Of a stretch of 64,000 bases of DNA, positions 47,185 through 56,425 are shown in pieces. This DNA is from Roseateles sp. (lineage in GTDB: Bacteria; Pseudomonadota; Gammaproteobacteria; Burkholderiales; Burkholderiaceae_C), in the NCBI GenBank assembly GCA_019234295.1, contig JAFALK010000009.1, forward strand, positions 1-64,000, read 5' to 3'. The first letter of the stretch is position 1. Each line of letters begins with the position of its first letter. The notes beneath the pieces are model-generated. The model worked only from the letters and a program-made list of their open reading frames with translations. It was not told where the DNA came from and did no database searches. Both the position numbers and the translations under genes were made by a program.

Positions 47185-49616
47185 GCACCCCAGGGGCCGA
47201 CGCCGGCCACATGCCGGTCATGCGCGAACTGCGCGACTTTCCTCGCGAATCGGGCAATCTTCTGGAGCGCGCGGTGTTCAACCACCGCCGTTTGGTGCTG
47301 CTGGCCTGCCTGATCGCCACCCTTGCACTGGCCTTCTTCGCCACGCGCGTGCAGCTCAACGCAAGCTTCGAGAAGATGATCCCCACGGATCATCCGTACA
47401 TCAAGAACTACCTGGACAACCGCAGTGAGCTGCGCGGCATGGGCAATATGCTGCGCGTGGTGGTCGAGAATCCTGGCGACGACGTGTTCGATCCGCGCTA
47501 TCTCGACGCGCTCAAGCACATCAACGACGAGCTCTACCTCGCTCCCGGCGTCGACCGCGCCTGGGTCAAATCGCTGTGGATGCCGGCCGTGCGCTGGACC
47601 GAGGTCACCGAGGAAGGCTTCCAGGGCGGCCCGGTCATGCCCGACAACTTCGACGGCTCGCCCGACAGCGTGCGGCGCCTTCGTGCCAATGCCACGCGCG
47701 CCGGCCTGGTGGGTTCCCTGGTAGCCAACGACTTCAAGTCCAGCGCCATCATGCTGCCCCTGCTCGACCGCATGCCCGATGGCGGCCGGCTCGACTACTG
47801 GAAGCTCTCGGCCACCATCGACGACATCCGCGTCCGGTACGAAGCGGGCACGGCCGCCGACGGCAAGCCCGGGGGCGTGAAGATCCACGTGATCGGCTTC
47901 GCCAAGATCGTCGGCGAGCTGCTCAACGGGCTGCACCAAGTGATGCTGTACTTCGGCGTCGCCGCGCTGATCGCCGCGGCCCTGCTCTACGGCTACACGC
48001 GCTGCCTGCGCTCGACCGCGCTCGTGCTGGCCTGCTCGCTGGTGGCGGTGCTGTGGCAGATCGGCCTCGTCGCGGCGCTGGGCATCGAGCTCGATCCCTA
48101 CTCCATTCTCGTGCCCTTCCTAGTCTTCGCCATCGGCGTGAGCCATGGCGCGCAGAAGATGAACGGCATCATGCAAGACGTCGGCCGTGGCACGCATCGG
48201 CTCGTCGCCGCACGCTACACCTTCCGCCGACTCTTCATGGCCGGCGTCACGGCCCTGCTGGCCGATGCGGTGGGCTTCGCCGTACTGGTGCTGATCCCCA
48301 TCGCCGTGATCCGCGAGCTGGCGCTGACCGCCAGCATTGGCGTGGCCGTGCTGGTATTCACCAACCTGATCCTGCTGCCGGTGTTGCTGAGCTTCACCGG
48401 TGTGAGCTCCGGCGCGGCGGCGCGCAGCCTCAAGCTCGAGGAGGCCCAGGCCGAGGGGCGGCGCGGCGGCCTGTGGCGCTGGCTCGACCACTTCGCCGAG
48501 CGACGCTCCTGGGCCACCGCGGCGGTGGTGGGCGCGGCTGTACTGGTCGGCGCGGGCTATGCGGTGAGCCTCAGGCTGCAGGTCGGCGACCTGGACCCCG
48601 GCGCGCCCGAGCTGCGCCGCCACTCGCGCTACAACCTCGACGACGCCTTTGTCGCCGCGCATTACGGGCTCTCCAGCGACGTCTTCGCCCTGATCGTGAA
48701 GACGCCCAAGGAAGGCTGCCTGCGCTATGACACGCTGACCCATGTAGACCGCCTGGCCTGGGAACTTCAGCAACTTCCCCAGGTGCGCGCCACCGTCGGC
48801 CTGCAGGACGTGGTGCGCCAGATCACGGCCGGCAGCTTCGAGGGCAACCCAAAGTGGCTGACCATCAGCCGCAACCAGGACGTGCTGAACTATGGCGCTC
48901 AGCAGGCCACGGTCAACAACCCCGAGCTCTTCAACACCGAATGCTCGGTGATGCCGCTGATCGCCTACCTGACCGACCACAAGGCCGCGACGCTGGACGC
49001 GGTGCTGGGCACGGTGGAGCGCTTCACGCAGGCCCACCCGAGCGATCCGGCGAAGCTGCAGATCCTGCCCGCGGCCGGCCCGGCCGGCATCGAGGCCACC
49101 ACCAACATCGTCGTGAAAGAGGCCAACCACACGATGCTGCTGTACGTCTACGCGGCCGTGATCGCGCTGTGCTTCGTGACCTTCCGCTCCTGGCGGGCGG
49201 TGCTGGTCGCGGTGATTCCGCTGGCCATCACCTCCATCCTTTGCGAGGCTTTGATGGTGCTGCTGGGCATCGGCGTCAAGGTCGCCACGCTGCCCGTGAT
49301 CGCACTAGGCGTGGGCATCGGAGTGGACTACGCGCTGTACCTGCTCTCCGTCCAGCTCGCCGGCCAGCGTCGCGGGCTCCCGCTGGCGCGCGCCTATGGC
49401 GACGCCGTGATGTTCACCGGCCGCGTCGTCGCCCTTGTCGGCGTGACCCTGGCCGCAGGCGTCATCACCTGGGCCTTCTCGCCCATCAAGTTCCAGGCCG
49501 ATATGGGCATCCTGCTGACTTTCATGTTCGTCTGGAACATGGTCGGCGCCCTCGTCCTGATCCCCGCCCTCTCGCATTTCCTACTGGGCGACAAGCATTT
49601 CAAGGTACGCACATGA
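47181..49616 (+). CDS. RND/MMPL-family transporter
   Basis: This 811-residue inner-membrane protein has the two-fold repeated RND layout: one helix near residue 40, a periplasmic domain, five helices (about 255-420), then a second helix/domain/five-helix half. The second half includes VIALGVGIGVDYALYLLS with the intramembrane Asp typical of proton-coupled transport. It resembles the hydrophobe/lipid group rather than the drug-efflux AcrB group. Partners are the DUF1302, DUF1329 and YCF48 proteins encoded just before it. Both junctions have four-base overlaps. Confidence 0.9.
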   Translation: MSTPGADAGHMPVMRELRDFPRESGNLLERAVFNHRRLVLLACLIATLALAFFATRVQLNASFEKMIPTDHPYIKNYLDNRSELRGMGNMLRVVVENPGDDVFDPRYLDALKHINDELYLAPGVDRAWVKSLWMPAVRWTEVTEEGFQGGPVMPDNFDGSPDSVRRLRANATRAGLVGSLVANDFKSSAIMLPLLDRMPDGGRLDYWKLSATIDDIRVRYEAGTAADGKPGGVKIHVIGFAKIVGELLNGLHQVMLYFGVAALIAAALLYGYTRCLRSTALVLACSLVAVLWQIGLVAALGIELDPYSILVPFLVFAIGVSHGAQKMNGIMQDVGRGTHRLVAARYTFRRLFMAGVTALLADAVGFAVLVLIPIAVIRELALTASIGVAVLVFTNLILLPVLLSFTGVSSGAAARSLKLEEAQAEGRRGGLWRWLDHFAERRSWATAAVVGAAVLVGAGYAVSLRLQVGDLDPGAPELRRHSRYNLDDAFVAAHYGLSSDVFALIVKTPKEGCLRYDTLTHVDRLAWELQQLPQVRATVGLQDVVRQITAGSFEGNPKWLTISRNQDVLNYGAQQATVNNPELFNTECSVMPLIAYLTDHKAATLDAVLGTVERFTQAHPSDPAKLQILPAAGPAGIEATTNIVVKEANHTMLLYVYAAVIALCFVTFRSWRAVLVAVIPLAITSILCEALMVLLGIGVKVATLPVIALGVGIGVDYALYLLSVQLAGQRRGLPLARAYGDAVMFTGRVVALVGVTLAAGVITWAFSPIKFQADMGILLTFMFVWNMVGALVLIPALSHFLLGDKHFKVRT

Positions 49617-51250
49617 ACGGACAGATGCAGCAGCCGCCGCTGCTGATCTCGAACCTACTGATACACGCGGAACGCCATCATGGTGAGCAGGAGGTCGTCT
49701 CCCGTCGTGTCGAGGGCGACATCCATCGCACCACTTACCGCGAGCTGGCGGCGCGTGCGCGGCGCATGGCCAACGCGCTCAAGACCCTGGGCATCGGGCA
49801 GGGCCAGCGCGTCGCCACGCTGGCCTGGAACGGCTACCGCCACATGGAGCTTTACTACGCAGTCTCGGGTTCCGGCGCCGTGCTGCATACGCTGAATCCG
49901 CGCCTGCATGCGGACTGGCTCGTCTACATCATCGAGCATGCCGAAGACCAGATCGTCTTCTTCGACATGAGCTTCCTGCCGCTGATCCAGGCCATCGCGC
50001 CGCGCCTGAAGTGCGTGAAGACCTTCGTGGCCCTCAGCGATCCGGACAACATGGCCGGCACCGACCTGCCAGGCCTGCTGTGCTACGAAGACCTGATCGC
50101 CACCCACGGCGACCAGTTCGACTGGCCCGCGCTCGACGAGAATGCGGCCTCCAGCCTCTGCTACACCAGCGGCACCACCGGCAATCCCAAGGGCGTGCTC
50201 TACAGCCACCGCTCAACGCTGCTGCACGCTTTTTCCGCGGCGCTGCCAGACGCGCTGAACTGCTCGGCCCGCGATGCCATCCTCCCGGTGGTGCCCATGT
50301 TCCACGTCAACGCCTGGGGGCTGCCCTACATCGCGTGCATGGTCGGCGCCAAGCTGGTGTTTCCCGGTCCATCGCTGGACGGCAAGTCCCTGTACGAACT
50401 CTTCGAGACCGAAGGAGTCACCCTGTCGGCCGGGGTGCCCACGGTCTGGCAGGCGCTGCTCGCCCATGTCGAAGGCAAGGCACTGAGTTTCTCGACGATG
50501 AAGCGCACAGTGATCGGCGGCTCGGCCTGCCCGCCCGCCATGATGCGCGCCTTCCAGGACAAGCATGGCGTCGCGGTCCTGCATGCCTGGGGCATGACAG
50601 AAACGAGCCCACTGGGCACGATCTGCACGTTCAAGCCCTCGCAGCTCGCCCTGTCGCTGGAAGAGCGCTATGCGATCCAGGCCAAGCAAGGCCGCGCCGT
50701 GTTCGGCGTCGACATCAAGATCGTCGGCGACGACGGCGCGGAACTGCCGTGGGACGGCCAGTCCAGCGGCGACCTGCTGGTGAGAGGGCCATGGGTGGTT
50801 TCGGAATACATGCGGGGCGAAGGTGGCAACCCGTTGCGGGACGCCAATGGCAAGAGCTGGTTCCCCACGGGAGACGTGGCAACGATAGACGCCCATGGCT
50901 TCATGCAAATCACCGACCGGGCCAAGGACGTCATCAAGTCCGGCGGCGAATGGATCGGGTCCATCGATCTCGAGAACATCGCCATGGCCCACCCGGCCGT
51001 GGCGATGGCGGCCTGCATTGCCGTGCCGCACCCGAAATGGGACGAGCGTCCGCTACTCGTCGTGGTGAAGAAGACCGGCGCCCAGCTCACGCGCGAGGAA
51101 CTGATCTCGTTCTACGACGGAAAGATCGCCAAGTGGTGGACGCCCAACGACGTGGTCTTCGTCGACGCCATTCCGCTGGGTGCGACGGGAAAGATGCTGA
51201 AGCAGCGCCTGCGCGAGCAGTTCAAGGACCACGTGCTGCCCGCAGCCTGA
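49613..51250 (+). CDS. long/medium-chain acyl-CoA ligase (AMP-binding)
   Basis: This 545-residue enzyme activates a carboxylic acid with ATP and CoA. Motifs are [16 protein letters not shown] (P-loop), [23 protein letters not shown] and the A10-like [14 protein letters not shown] with catalytic Lys. The subfamily resembles FadD-like ligases acting on medium- or long-chain and aromatic acids. Its start overlaps the RND stop, linking transport and activation in translation. The thiolase at 37718 could act downstream. Confidence 0.92.
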   Translation: MNGQMQQPPLLISNLLIHAERHHGEQEVVSRRVEGDIHRTTYRELAARARRMANALKTLGIGQGQRVATLAWNGYRHMELYYAVSGSGAVLHTLNPRLHADWLVYIIEHAEDQIVFFDMSFLPLIQAIAPRLKCVKTFVALSDPDNMAGTDLPGLLCYEDLIATHGDQFDWPALDENAASSLCYTSGTTGNPKGVLYSHRSTLLHAFSAALPDALNCSARDAILPVVPMFHVNAWGLPYIACMVGAKLVFPGPSLDGKSLYELFETEGVTLSAGVPTVWQALLAHVEGKALSFSTMKRTVIGGSACPPAMMRAFQDKHGVAVLHAWGMTETSPLGTICTFKPSQLALSLEERYAIQAKQGRAVFGVDIKIVGDDGAELPWDGQSSGDLLVRGPWVVSEYMRGEGGNPLRDANGKSWFPTGDVATIDAHGFMQITDRAKDVIKSGGEWIGSIDLENIAMAHPAVAMAACIAVPHPKWDERPLLVVVKKTGAQLTREELISFYDGKIAKWWTPNDVVFVDAIPLGATGKMLKQRLREQFKDHVLPAA

Positions 51251-51271
51251 CAGAAACCGGAGATACCTTCC

Positions 51272-53065
51272 ATGAATCGATACCGCATCACCGCGTCGAC
51301 CTTCGGCGCGGCCCTCCTTGCAGCGGCCTCGTGCGCCCAGGCCGGAACGATCGCCGGCACCGTGACAACCGCCGGCCAGCCGCTGGCCGGCGCCATGGTG
51401 ACCGCCTTCGACGGCGCGCAGAAGCGCCGCGATACCGTCTACACCGACGCGCTGGGAAATTACACGCTGAACGTCGACTTCGGCGGGAAGTTGACCCTGC
51501 GCGCGCGCGCGCCGTATTTCAAGGACGCCACGCAAGACATCACCCTCGCTGTCAACGCGAAGGCGACGCAGGTATTCAATCTCGAGCGCCACAGCGTAGC
51601 CGAAGAGTTGTCGGTCAGCCTTCCGGCCTCTGCCCACCTGACCACGCTACCTTGGCCCAGCCACGACACGCGCGCCGCTTTCATCAGCCAATGCAACTAT
51701 TGCCATCAGGTTGGCAATGCCCTGACGCGTGCGCCAAAGGATGAGGCGGGCTGGAAGCAGACCGTGACCCGCATGGAGGGCTACTTCGCAGCGCTCACAC
51801 CTCAGGAGGAAAAGGACATCACCCAAGTGCTGGCCAAGGGTTTCGATGGAAAGCCGGTCGCGGCCAAGGAGCTGTATCCCTCCCAGCCCGAGGTGGCCAG
51901 CGCGAAAGTCAAGGAATGGGTCGTCGGCGACGCCATGAGCTTCATTCACGATGCGGACGTCGGCGAGGACGAGCGCATGTACGGATCGGACGAAGGGCAC
52001 GACCTGATCTGGGTGTTGGACCGATCAACGGGGCAGATCACGCAGAACAAGCTTCCGGATATCGATCTGCCCGAGGGCGGAGTCTTTTCCGGCGTCCAGC
52101 TGCCCATCGGCGTGTTCACCGGCAAGCATGGACCGCACAGCATGGCGCAGGCCAAAGACGGCAAGTTTTGGATCACCAACGCACTTTCTTCCACGCTGGC
52201 TTCCTTCGATCCGGTAACGAAGAAGTTCAAGCTCTACGAACTGGGACGTACGCATCTATATCCGCACACGGTCCGCATCGACAAGGAAGGCATCGTCTGG
52301 TTCACGATCACGGCCTCCAATGAGGTGGGGCGTTTCGATCCGAAGACCGAGAAGTTCACGGCCATCCAGCTCCCTCACGGCTTCTGGCAGGGGGTGACCG
52401 ACTACATGTTTCCCTACATCCTCAAGATCGGATCGCTATTCCCGAAGCAAAACTTCCAGCTTGGCGTGGCACATCATCGCTGGGCAAATGTGGGACGGGG
52501 CGCCTTCGCGTTTCCCTACGGCATCGACGTGAATCCGGTGGACGGTTCGATCTGGTACGCGAAGTTGTACGCCCACAAGATCGGCCGCATCGATCCCAAG
52601 ACATTGGCCATCACTGAATACGACACGCCGCTAAAGGGACCGCGCCGCCTGCGCTTTGACAAGTCGGGCATCCTGTGGATCCCCTCCTTCGATGAGGGTG
52701 GCCTGATGAAGTTCGATTCCAAGACCGCTCGCTTTCAGACCTTCAAGCTGCCCTTGCTGGCCCACAACGAGTACGAGGTGCCCTACGCGCTGAACGTGCA
52801 TCCGAAAACCGGCGACGTCTGGATCACCTCGAACATGTCCGATCGCATCTTCCGCTTCGACCCCAAGACGGAGACCTTCGTCACCTACGCGATGCCCACG
52901 CGCGTGACTTGGCTGCGCGATCTGGTGTTCGCCAAGGACGGCGGCATCTGCTCAAGCTCCTCGAACCTGCCGGCGTACGGCATCGAAGGAGGACTGGCGT
53001 CCTTCATCTGCCTGTATCCCGATGGCGAAAAACCCGTGACCACTGCCTCGGTCGCGAAGAACTGA
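51272..53065 (+). CDS. exported fusion: carboxypeptidase-regulatory domain, cytochrome c, Vgb-like propeller
   Basis: This 597-residue secreted protein has a signal peptide (FGAALLAAASCAQA), a carboxypeptidase-regulatory-like beta-sandwich (about 25-110; GTVTTAGQPLAGAMVTAFD, YTDALGNYTL), a cytochrome-c-like module with a single haem site Cys141-N-Y-Cys144-His, and a beta-propeller of the virginiamycin B lyase/SMP-30 type with repeats such as GHDLIWVLDRSTGQI, GIVWFTITASNEVGRFDPKTEKF and GSIWYAKLYAHKIGRIDPKTLAI. A haem plus propeller suggests a periplasmic redox enzyme or electron acceptor for oxidation of the imported substrate. The exact reaction is unknown. Confidence 0.85.
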   Translation: MNRYRITASTFGAALLAAASCAQAGTIAGTVTTAGQPLAGAMVTAFDGAQKRRDTVYTDALGNYTLNVDFGGKLTLRARAPYFKDATQDITLAVNAKATQVFNLERHSVAEELSVSLPASAHLTTLPWPSHDTRAAFISQCNYCHQVGNALTRAPKDEAGWKQTVTRMEGYFAALTPQEEKDITQVLAKGFDGKPVAAKELYPSQPEVASAKVKEWVVGDAMSFIHDADVGEDERMYGSDEGHDLIWVLDRSTGQITQNKLPDIDLPEGGVFSGVQLPIGVFTGKHGPHSMAQAKDGKFWITNALSSTLASFDPVTKKFKLYELGRTHLYPHTVRIDKEGIVWFTITASNEVGRFDPKTEKFTAIQLPHGFWQGVTDYMFPYILKIGSLFPKQNFQLGVAHHRWANVGRGAFAFPYGIDVNPVDGSIWYAKLYAHKIGRIDPKTLAITEYDTPLKGPRRLRFDKSGILWIPSFDEGGLMKFDSKTARFQTFKLPLLAHNEYEVPYALNVHPKTGDVWITSNMSDRIFRFDPKTETFVTYAMPTRVTWLRDLVFAKDGGICSSSSNLPAYGIEGGLASFICLYPDGEKPVTTASVAKN

Positions 53066-53078
53066 AAGGGAATCAGCC

Positions 53079-53414
53079 ATGCAAACCTTCCTGATGGTCG
53101 CTCTGATCGTCGTCCTGATGTCACCGCTGCTGGTGTTCTGCGGCCTGCCCCTTATCGCCGCGGCGGTCCTGTTCCACCGGCTCACGCCGCTGTGGCTGGG
53201 CGAGCGCAGCCGCCGATTGATCGCCTGCGGCATTGCCGCTCTTGGCGTGGCCCCGGCCTTTGACCAGTTCTGGATGCCTAAGAACATCTACCTGTGCTGG
53301 CTGGACGGTGACTCGGTAGAGCCTTGGTTCGCGCTGGCCTCGTTTTTCGTCACGTGGCTTGTGGTGACGCTGATCACTGCCGTGCCGTTCCGCGGCCGCC
53401 GTCAATACGCATGA
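53079..53414 (+). CDS. small inner-membrane protein
   Basis: This 111-residue protein has three to four hydrophobic helices (FLMVALIVVLMSPLLVFCGLPLIAAAVLF, LIACGIAALGVAPAF, ASFFVTWLVVTLITAVPF). I recognise no family. It follows the cytochrome/propeller gene by 13 bases and precedes the aldehyde dehydrogenase by 25, so it is part of the operon and might anchor or assist the periplasmic haem protein. Confidence 0.65.
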   Translation: MQTFLMVALIVVLMSPLLVFCGLPLIAAAVLFHRLTPLWLGERSRRLIACGIAALGVAPAFDQFWMPKNIYLCWLDGDSVEPWFALASFFVTWLVVTLITAVPFRGRRQYA

Positions 53415-53439
53415 ATCATCGCAACGAGGAGATGACCCA

Positions 53440-54888
53440 ATGAGCGACAACACCTTCGATGCCGACATGCCTGCACGAATCACCCACGTCTTCGCAGCGC
53501 AGGAGCGTGCGTTCCATGCGCACCCGTCTCCGAGTGCCGAGGAACGCCGCTCGATGCTGCGCGCGCTGAAGAAGCAGCTGTCCCGCTACCAGGACGTGCT
53601 CGGCGAGGCGATCGAAGCGGATTTCGGTGCACGCGCGCGCTCCGAAACCAAGATGCTGGACATCCTCCCGACAGTCCTGGAGATCAACCACGCCATCCAG
53701 CATCTGTCGCGCTGGATGAAGCCGAGCAGGCGATCGACCGAACTGCTTTTCCTCGGCAATCGGCTGCGCGTGTGTTACCAGCCCAAGGGCGTGGTCGGCG
53801 TGATCGCCACTTGGAATTTTCCGGTCTACCTTTCGATGGGGCCGCTCGCCGCCGCCCTGGCTGCGGGCAATCGCGTGATGGTGAAGATGCCCGAGACGAC
53901 GCCGGCCACCAACGCGGTGCTCAAGCGCATGCTGGCCGAGGTATTCAGCGAAGACCAGGTGGCGCTGGTCGGTGAAGAACTCGGCGATCCCGCCACCTTC
54001 ACCGCGCTGCCCTTCCATCACATCGTCTTCACGGGATCTCCGGCGGTCGGACGCATCGTGATGCGCCAGGCTGCCGCCAACCTGACGCCGGTGACGCTTG
54101 AGCTGGGCGGGAAATCTCCGGCGCTGCTGCTGCGGGACTATTCGGTGCGCGATGCTGCCAAGCGCATCGTGCACGGCAAGGGCACCAATGGCGGCCAGAT
54201 CTGCGTGGCGCCCGACTATGCGCTGGTTCCTCGCGAGAGCCTTGCCGAGTTTGTCGAGGCCGCCAAGCTTGGATTCGAGAAGCTGTACGGCCGCTCGACC
54301 CAGGGCAACCCGGACTACACCGCGGTGGCGAGCGAGCGGCATGCGGCACGCATCCGGAGCCTGCTCGACGACGCGCTGTCCAAGGGTGCGCAAATCACTC
54401 CGTGCGCCTCGCCGACCGCTGGCCGGCAGATGCCGATCCACATCGTCACTCAGGTCACCGACCAGATGGCGCTGATGAACGAAGAGATCTTCGGCCCCAT
54501 CCTGCCCGTTGTCCCCTACGACAGCGTGGAGCAAGCCATCGACTACATCCGCGCTCGCCCGCGGCCGCTAGCTTTGTACTGCTTCAGCCACGACACCTCC
54601 GCGCGAGAACAGGTGTTGTCGAACACGCACTCGGGCGGCGTCACGATCAATGACTGGGGTTGGCACGTCGTCAACCACGATGCGCCCTTCGGTGGCATCG
54701 GCAACTCGGGCATGGGCAACTATCACGGCAAGGAGGGCTTCCGGGAGCTCTCGCACGCTCGCACGGTGTTCAGGCGCCGGCGCTGGTTCCCCATCGACCT
54801 GTTCTACCCGCCGTACGGCAATCTCGTCCAGCGCCTGTCGCTGGGGCTGTTCATCGGTCGCGGCGATTCCAGCCTGAAGGCTCGATAA
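53440..54888 (+). CDS. aldehyde dehydrogenase, coniferyl-aldehyde-dehydrogenase type
   Basis: This 482-residue NAD(P)-dependent enzyme oxidises an aldehyde to its acid. It has GVIATWNFPVYLSMGPLAAALAAGN (Asn of the oxyanion hole), LELGGKSPALL (catalytic Glu) and the nucleophile Cys255 in NGGQICVAPDY. The N-terminal layout and the hydrophobic C-terminal tail (RWFPIDLFYPPYGNLVQRL) match the class-3/coniferyl group that acts on long-chain or aromatic aldehydes. It would produce the acid for the CoA ligase at 49613. Confidence 0.92.
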   Translation: MSDNTFDADMPARITHVFAAQERAFHAHPSPSAEERRSMLRALKKQLSRYQDVLGEAIEADFGARARSETKMLDILPTVLEINHAIQHLSRWMKPSRRSTELLFLGNRLRVCYQPKGVVGVIATWNFPVYLSMGPLAAALAAGNRVMVKMPETTPATNAVLKRMLAEVFSEDQVALVGEELGDPATFTALPFHHIVFTGSPAVGRIVMRQAAANLTPVTLELGGKSPALLLRDYSVRDAAKRIVHGKGTNGGQICVAPDYALVPRESLAEFVEAAKLGFEKLYGRSTQGNPDYTAVASERHAARIRSLLDDALSKGAQITPCASPTAGRQMPIHIVTQVTDQMALMNEEIFGPILPVVPYDSVEQAIDYIRARPRPLALYCFSHDTSAREQVLSNTHSGGVTINDWGWHVVNHDAPFGGIGNSGMGNYHGKEGFRELSHARTVFRRRRWFPIDLFYPPYGNLVQRLSLGLFIGRGDSSLKAR

Positions 54889-54910
54889 ATGAAACCGCCC
54901 CGGAAACATC

Positions 54911-55732
54911 ATGAACAGCTTGCTGACACCCAAACGCATCACCGTCAACGGACTGGCGTTCAACGTCCTCGTTGAGGGAGAAGGCCCCGACGTGCTGCTC
55001 GTCCACGGTTTTCCGGATTCGCACGACGTATGGCGCAAGCAGATCCCTGCCCTTGTTGCGGCCGGCTATCGCGTGATAGCCCCCGACACCCGCGGCTGCG
55101 GTGACTCCGAGATCGCACCTGGCGTGAGCGATTACGGGCTCGGCATACTGGTCTCGGACCTCGCCGGCATCCTCGATGCGCTGGGCATCGACAAGGTGCG
55201 CCTGGTCGGCCACGACTGGGGCGCGGCGATCGGCTGGGCTTTTTGCATGCGTCATCCGCAGCGCGTCGATCGCTATGCAGCGCTGTCCGTCGGCCATCTG
55301 ACGGCTTATGCACGCGGGTCTCTGGTCCAAAAGCTCAAGGCCTGGTACGTGCTGATGTTCCAGCTGCCCGGCCTGGCCGAGTGGGTGATCCGCGCGTGGA
55401 ACTGGCGCTTCTTGCGCGCCTTCACCGGGTTCGCGGAGGAATGGCCGGGCTGGCGCCGCCGCGCCGAGCGCCCCGGGAGGCTGACCGCAGGTCTCAACTA
55501 CTACCGGGCGAATCGAAGCCTGGTGCTGGGGCGCCGCCTGCCCGACGTGCCCGTGCCCGTGATGGGCGTCTTCAGCACCGGCGACCGATTCCTGGACGAG
55601 CGCCAGATGATGGACTCGGCGCGCTATGTGCGCGGCCCGTGGCGCTACGAGCGCATCGAAGGCGTCTGCCACTGGCTCCAGTTGGAAGCCCCTGAGCGCG
55701 TCAATGCGCTGCTGCTGGACTTCTTCCGCTGA
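54911..55732 (+). CDS. alpha/beta hydrolase, epoxide-hydrolase-like
   Basis: This 273-residue hydrolase shows the oxyanion segment LLVHGFPDSHDVWRKQ, the nucleophile elbow GHDWGAAIGW with Asp102 instead of Ser, and the catalytic His in EGVCHWLQLEAPE. An Asp nucleophile is characteristic of epoxide hydrolases and haloalkane dehalogenases, and the HGFPDSHDVW region fits epoxide hydrolases. A lid region with several Tyr/Trp lies between. It is 22 bases after the aldehyde dehydrogenase in the operon. Confidence 0.87.
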   Translation: MNSLLTPKRITVNGLAFNVLVEGEGPDVLLVHGFPDSHDVWRKQIPALVAAGYRVIAPDTRGCGDSEIAPGVSDYGLGILVSDLAGILDALGIDKVRLVGHDWGAAIGWAFCMRHPQRVDRYAALSVGHLTAYARGSLVQKLKAWYVLMFQLPGLAEWVIRAWNWRFLRAFTGFAEEWPGWRRRAERPGRLTAGLNYYRANRSLVLGRRLPDVPVPVMGVFSTGDRFLDERQMMDSARYVRGPWRYERIEGVCHWLQLEAPERVNALLLDFFR

Positions 55733-55759
55733 CCCCATCGCCCCAACGCAAAGGACTTC

Positions 55760-56425
55760 ATGAAAACCTCACGCCTCCTCCCGCTGCTGGGCGCCGTGCT
55801 GCTTGCATTGATCGGCTTGGTCTGGCTGCAGCAGTCACCGGGCCTGTGGCGCGCACCGCTCACGGCCGCCGAGGTGGGCGCCTATTTGCGCCGCATCGAT
55901 GCCCAGGTGCCGCTACGCCCCGAGGAGAAGGTCGCCATCCTGGAGCGCGTCAAGGCATTTGGCGAAGCCGACGACGGGCGTCCCGTCTACATGCTCAACG
56001 TGATGCGCTTCTTCGACCAGATTCGGCCGATGGCTGGCGGACCGAACTTCGAGGGCACGCCAGTCCAGGCCAATGCGCTCTACGAGGAGGCAGCCACGAA
56101 GCTGCTGCTCAAGAACGGCGGCTATCCGATCTACGCAGGCAACACCGCCGAGCCCAATCTCTTCAGCACCGACGCACCTCTGGACCATTGGAGTCGCGTG
56201 CTCGTCGTGCGCTACCCGAGTCGGCGTGCGTTCCTGGAACTGCTCGCCGATCCGGCCTACGGTCCCATCGCGCCCTACAAGCTGATGTCGCTAGACCTGA
56301 TGCTCACACCCACCGAAGTGGAGATGGTCGTGCCCGAACTGCGCCTCGTGACAATCGTGCTGGCCTTGCTCGTGTTCATGGCCGCCGGCTGGTGGCGCGC
56401 CGCGCGCCGGGGAACCCGCGCATGA
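55760..56425 (+). CDS. membrane-anchored protein, DUF1330/dimeric-barrel-like
   Basis: This 221-residue protein has an N-terminal helix (LLPLLGAVLLALIGLVWLQ), a soluble centre, and a C-terminal helix (LVTIVLALLVFMAAGWW). The centre includes VYMLNVMRFF and VLVVRYPSRRAFLELLADPAYGPIAPYK, resembling the DUF1330/EthD ferredoxin-like dimeric barrel. It may be an accessory enzyme tethered to the membrane. Function is unknown. Its stop overlaps the dehydrogenase start (ATGA), so the two are co-translated. Confidence 0.65.
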   Translation: MKTSRLLPLLGAVLLALIGLVWLQQSPGLWRAPLTAAEVGAYLRRIDAQVPLRPEEKVAILERVKAFGEADDGRPVYMLNVMRFFDQIRPMAGGPNFEGTPVQANALYEEAATKLLLKNGGYPIYAGNTAEPNLFSTDAPLDHWSRVLVVRYPSRRAFLELLADPAYGPIAPYKLMSLDLMLTPTEVEMVVPELRLVTIVLALLVFMAAGWWRAARRGTRA

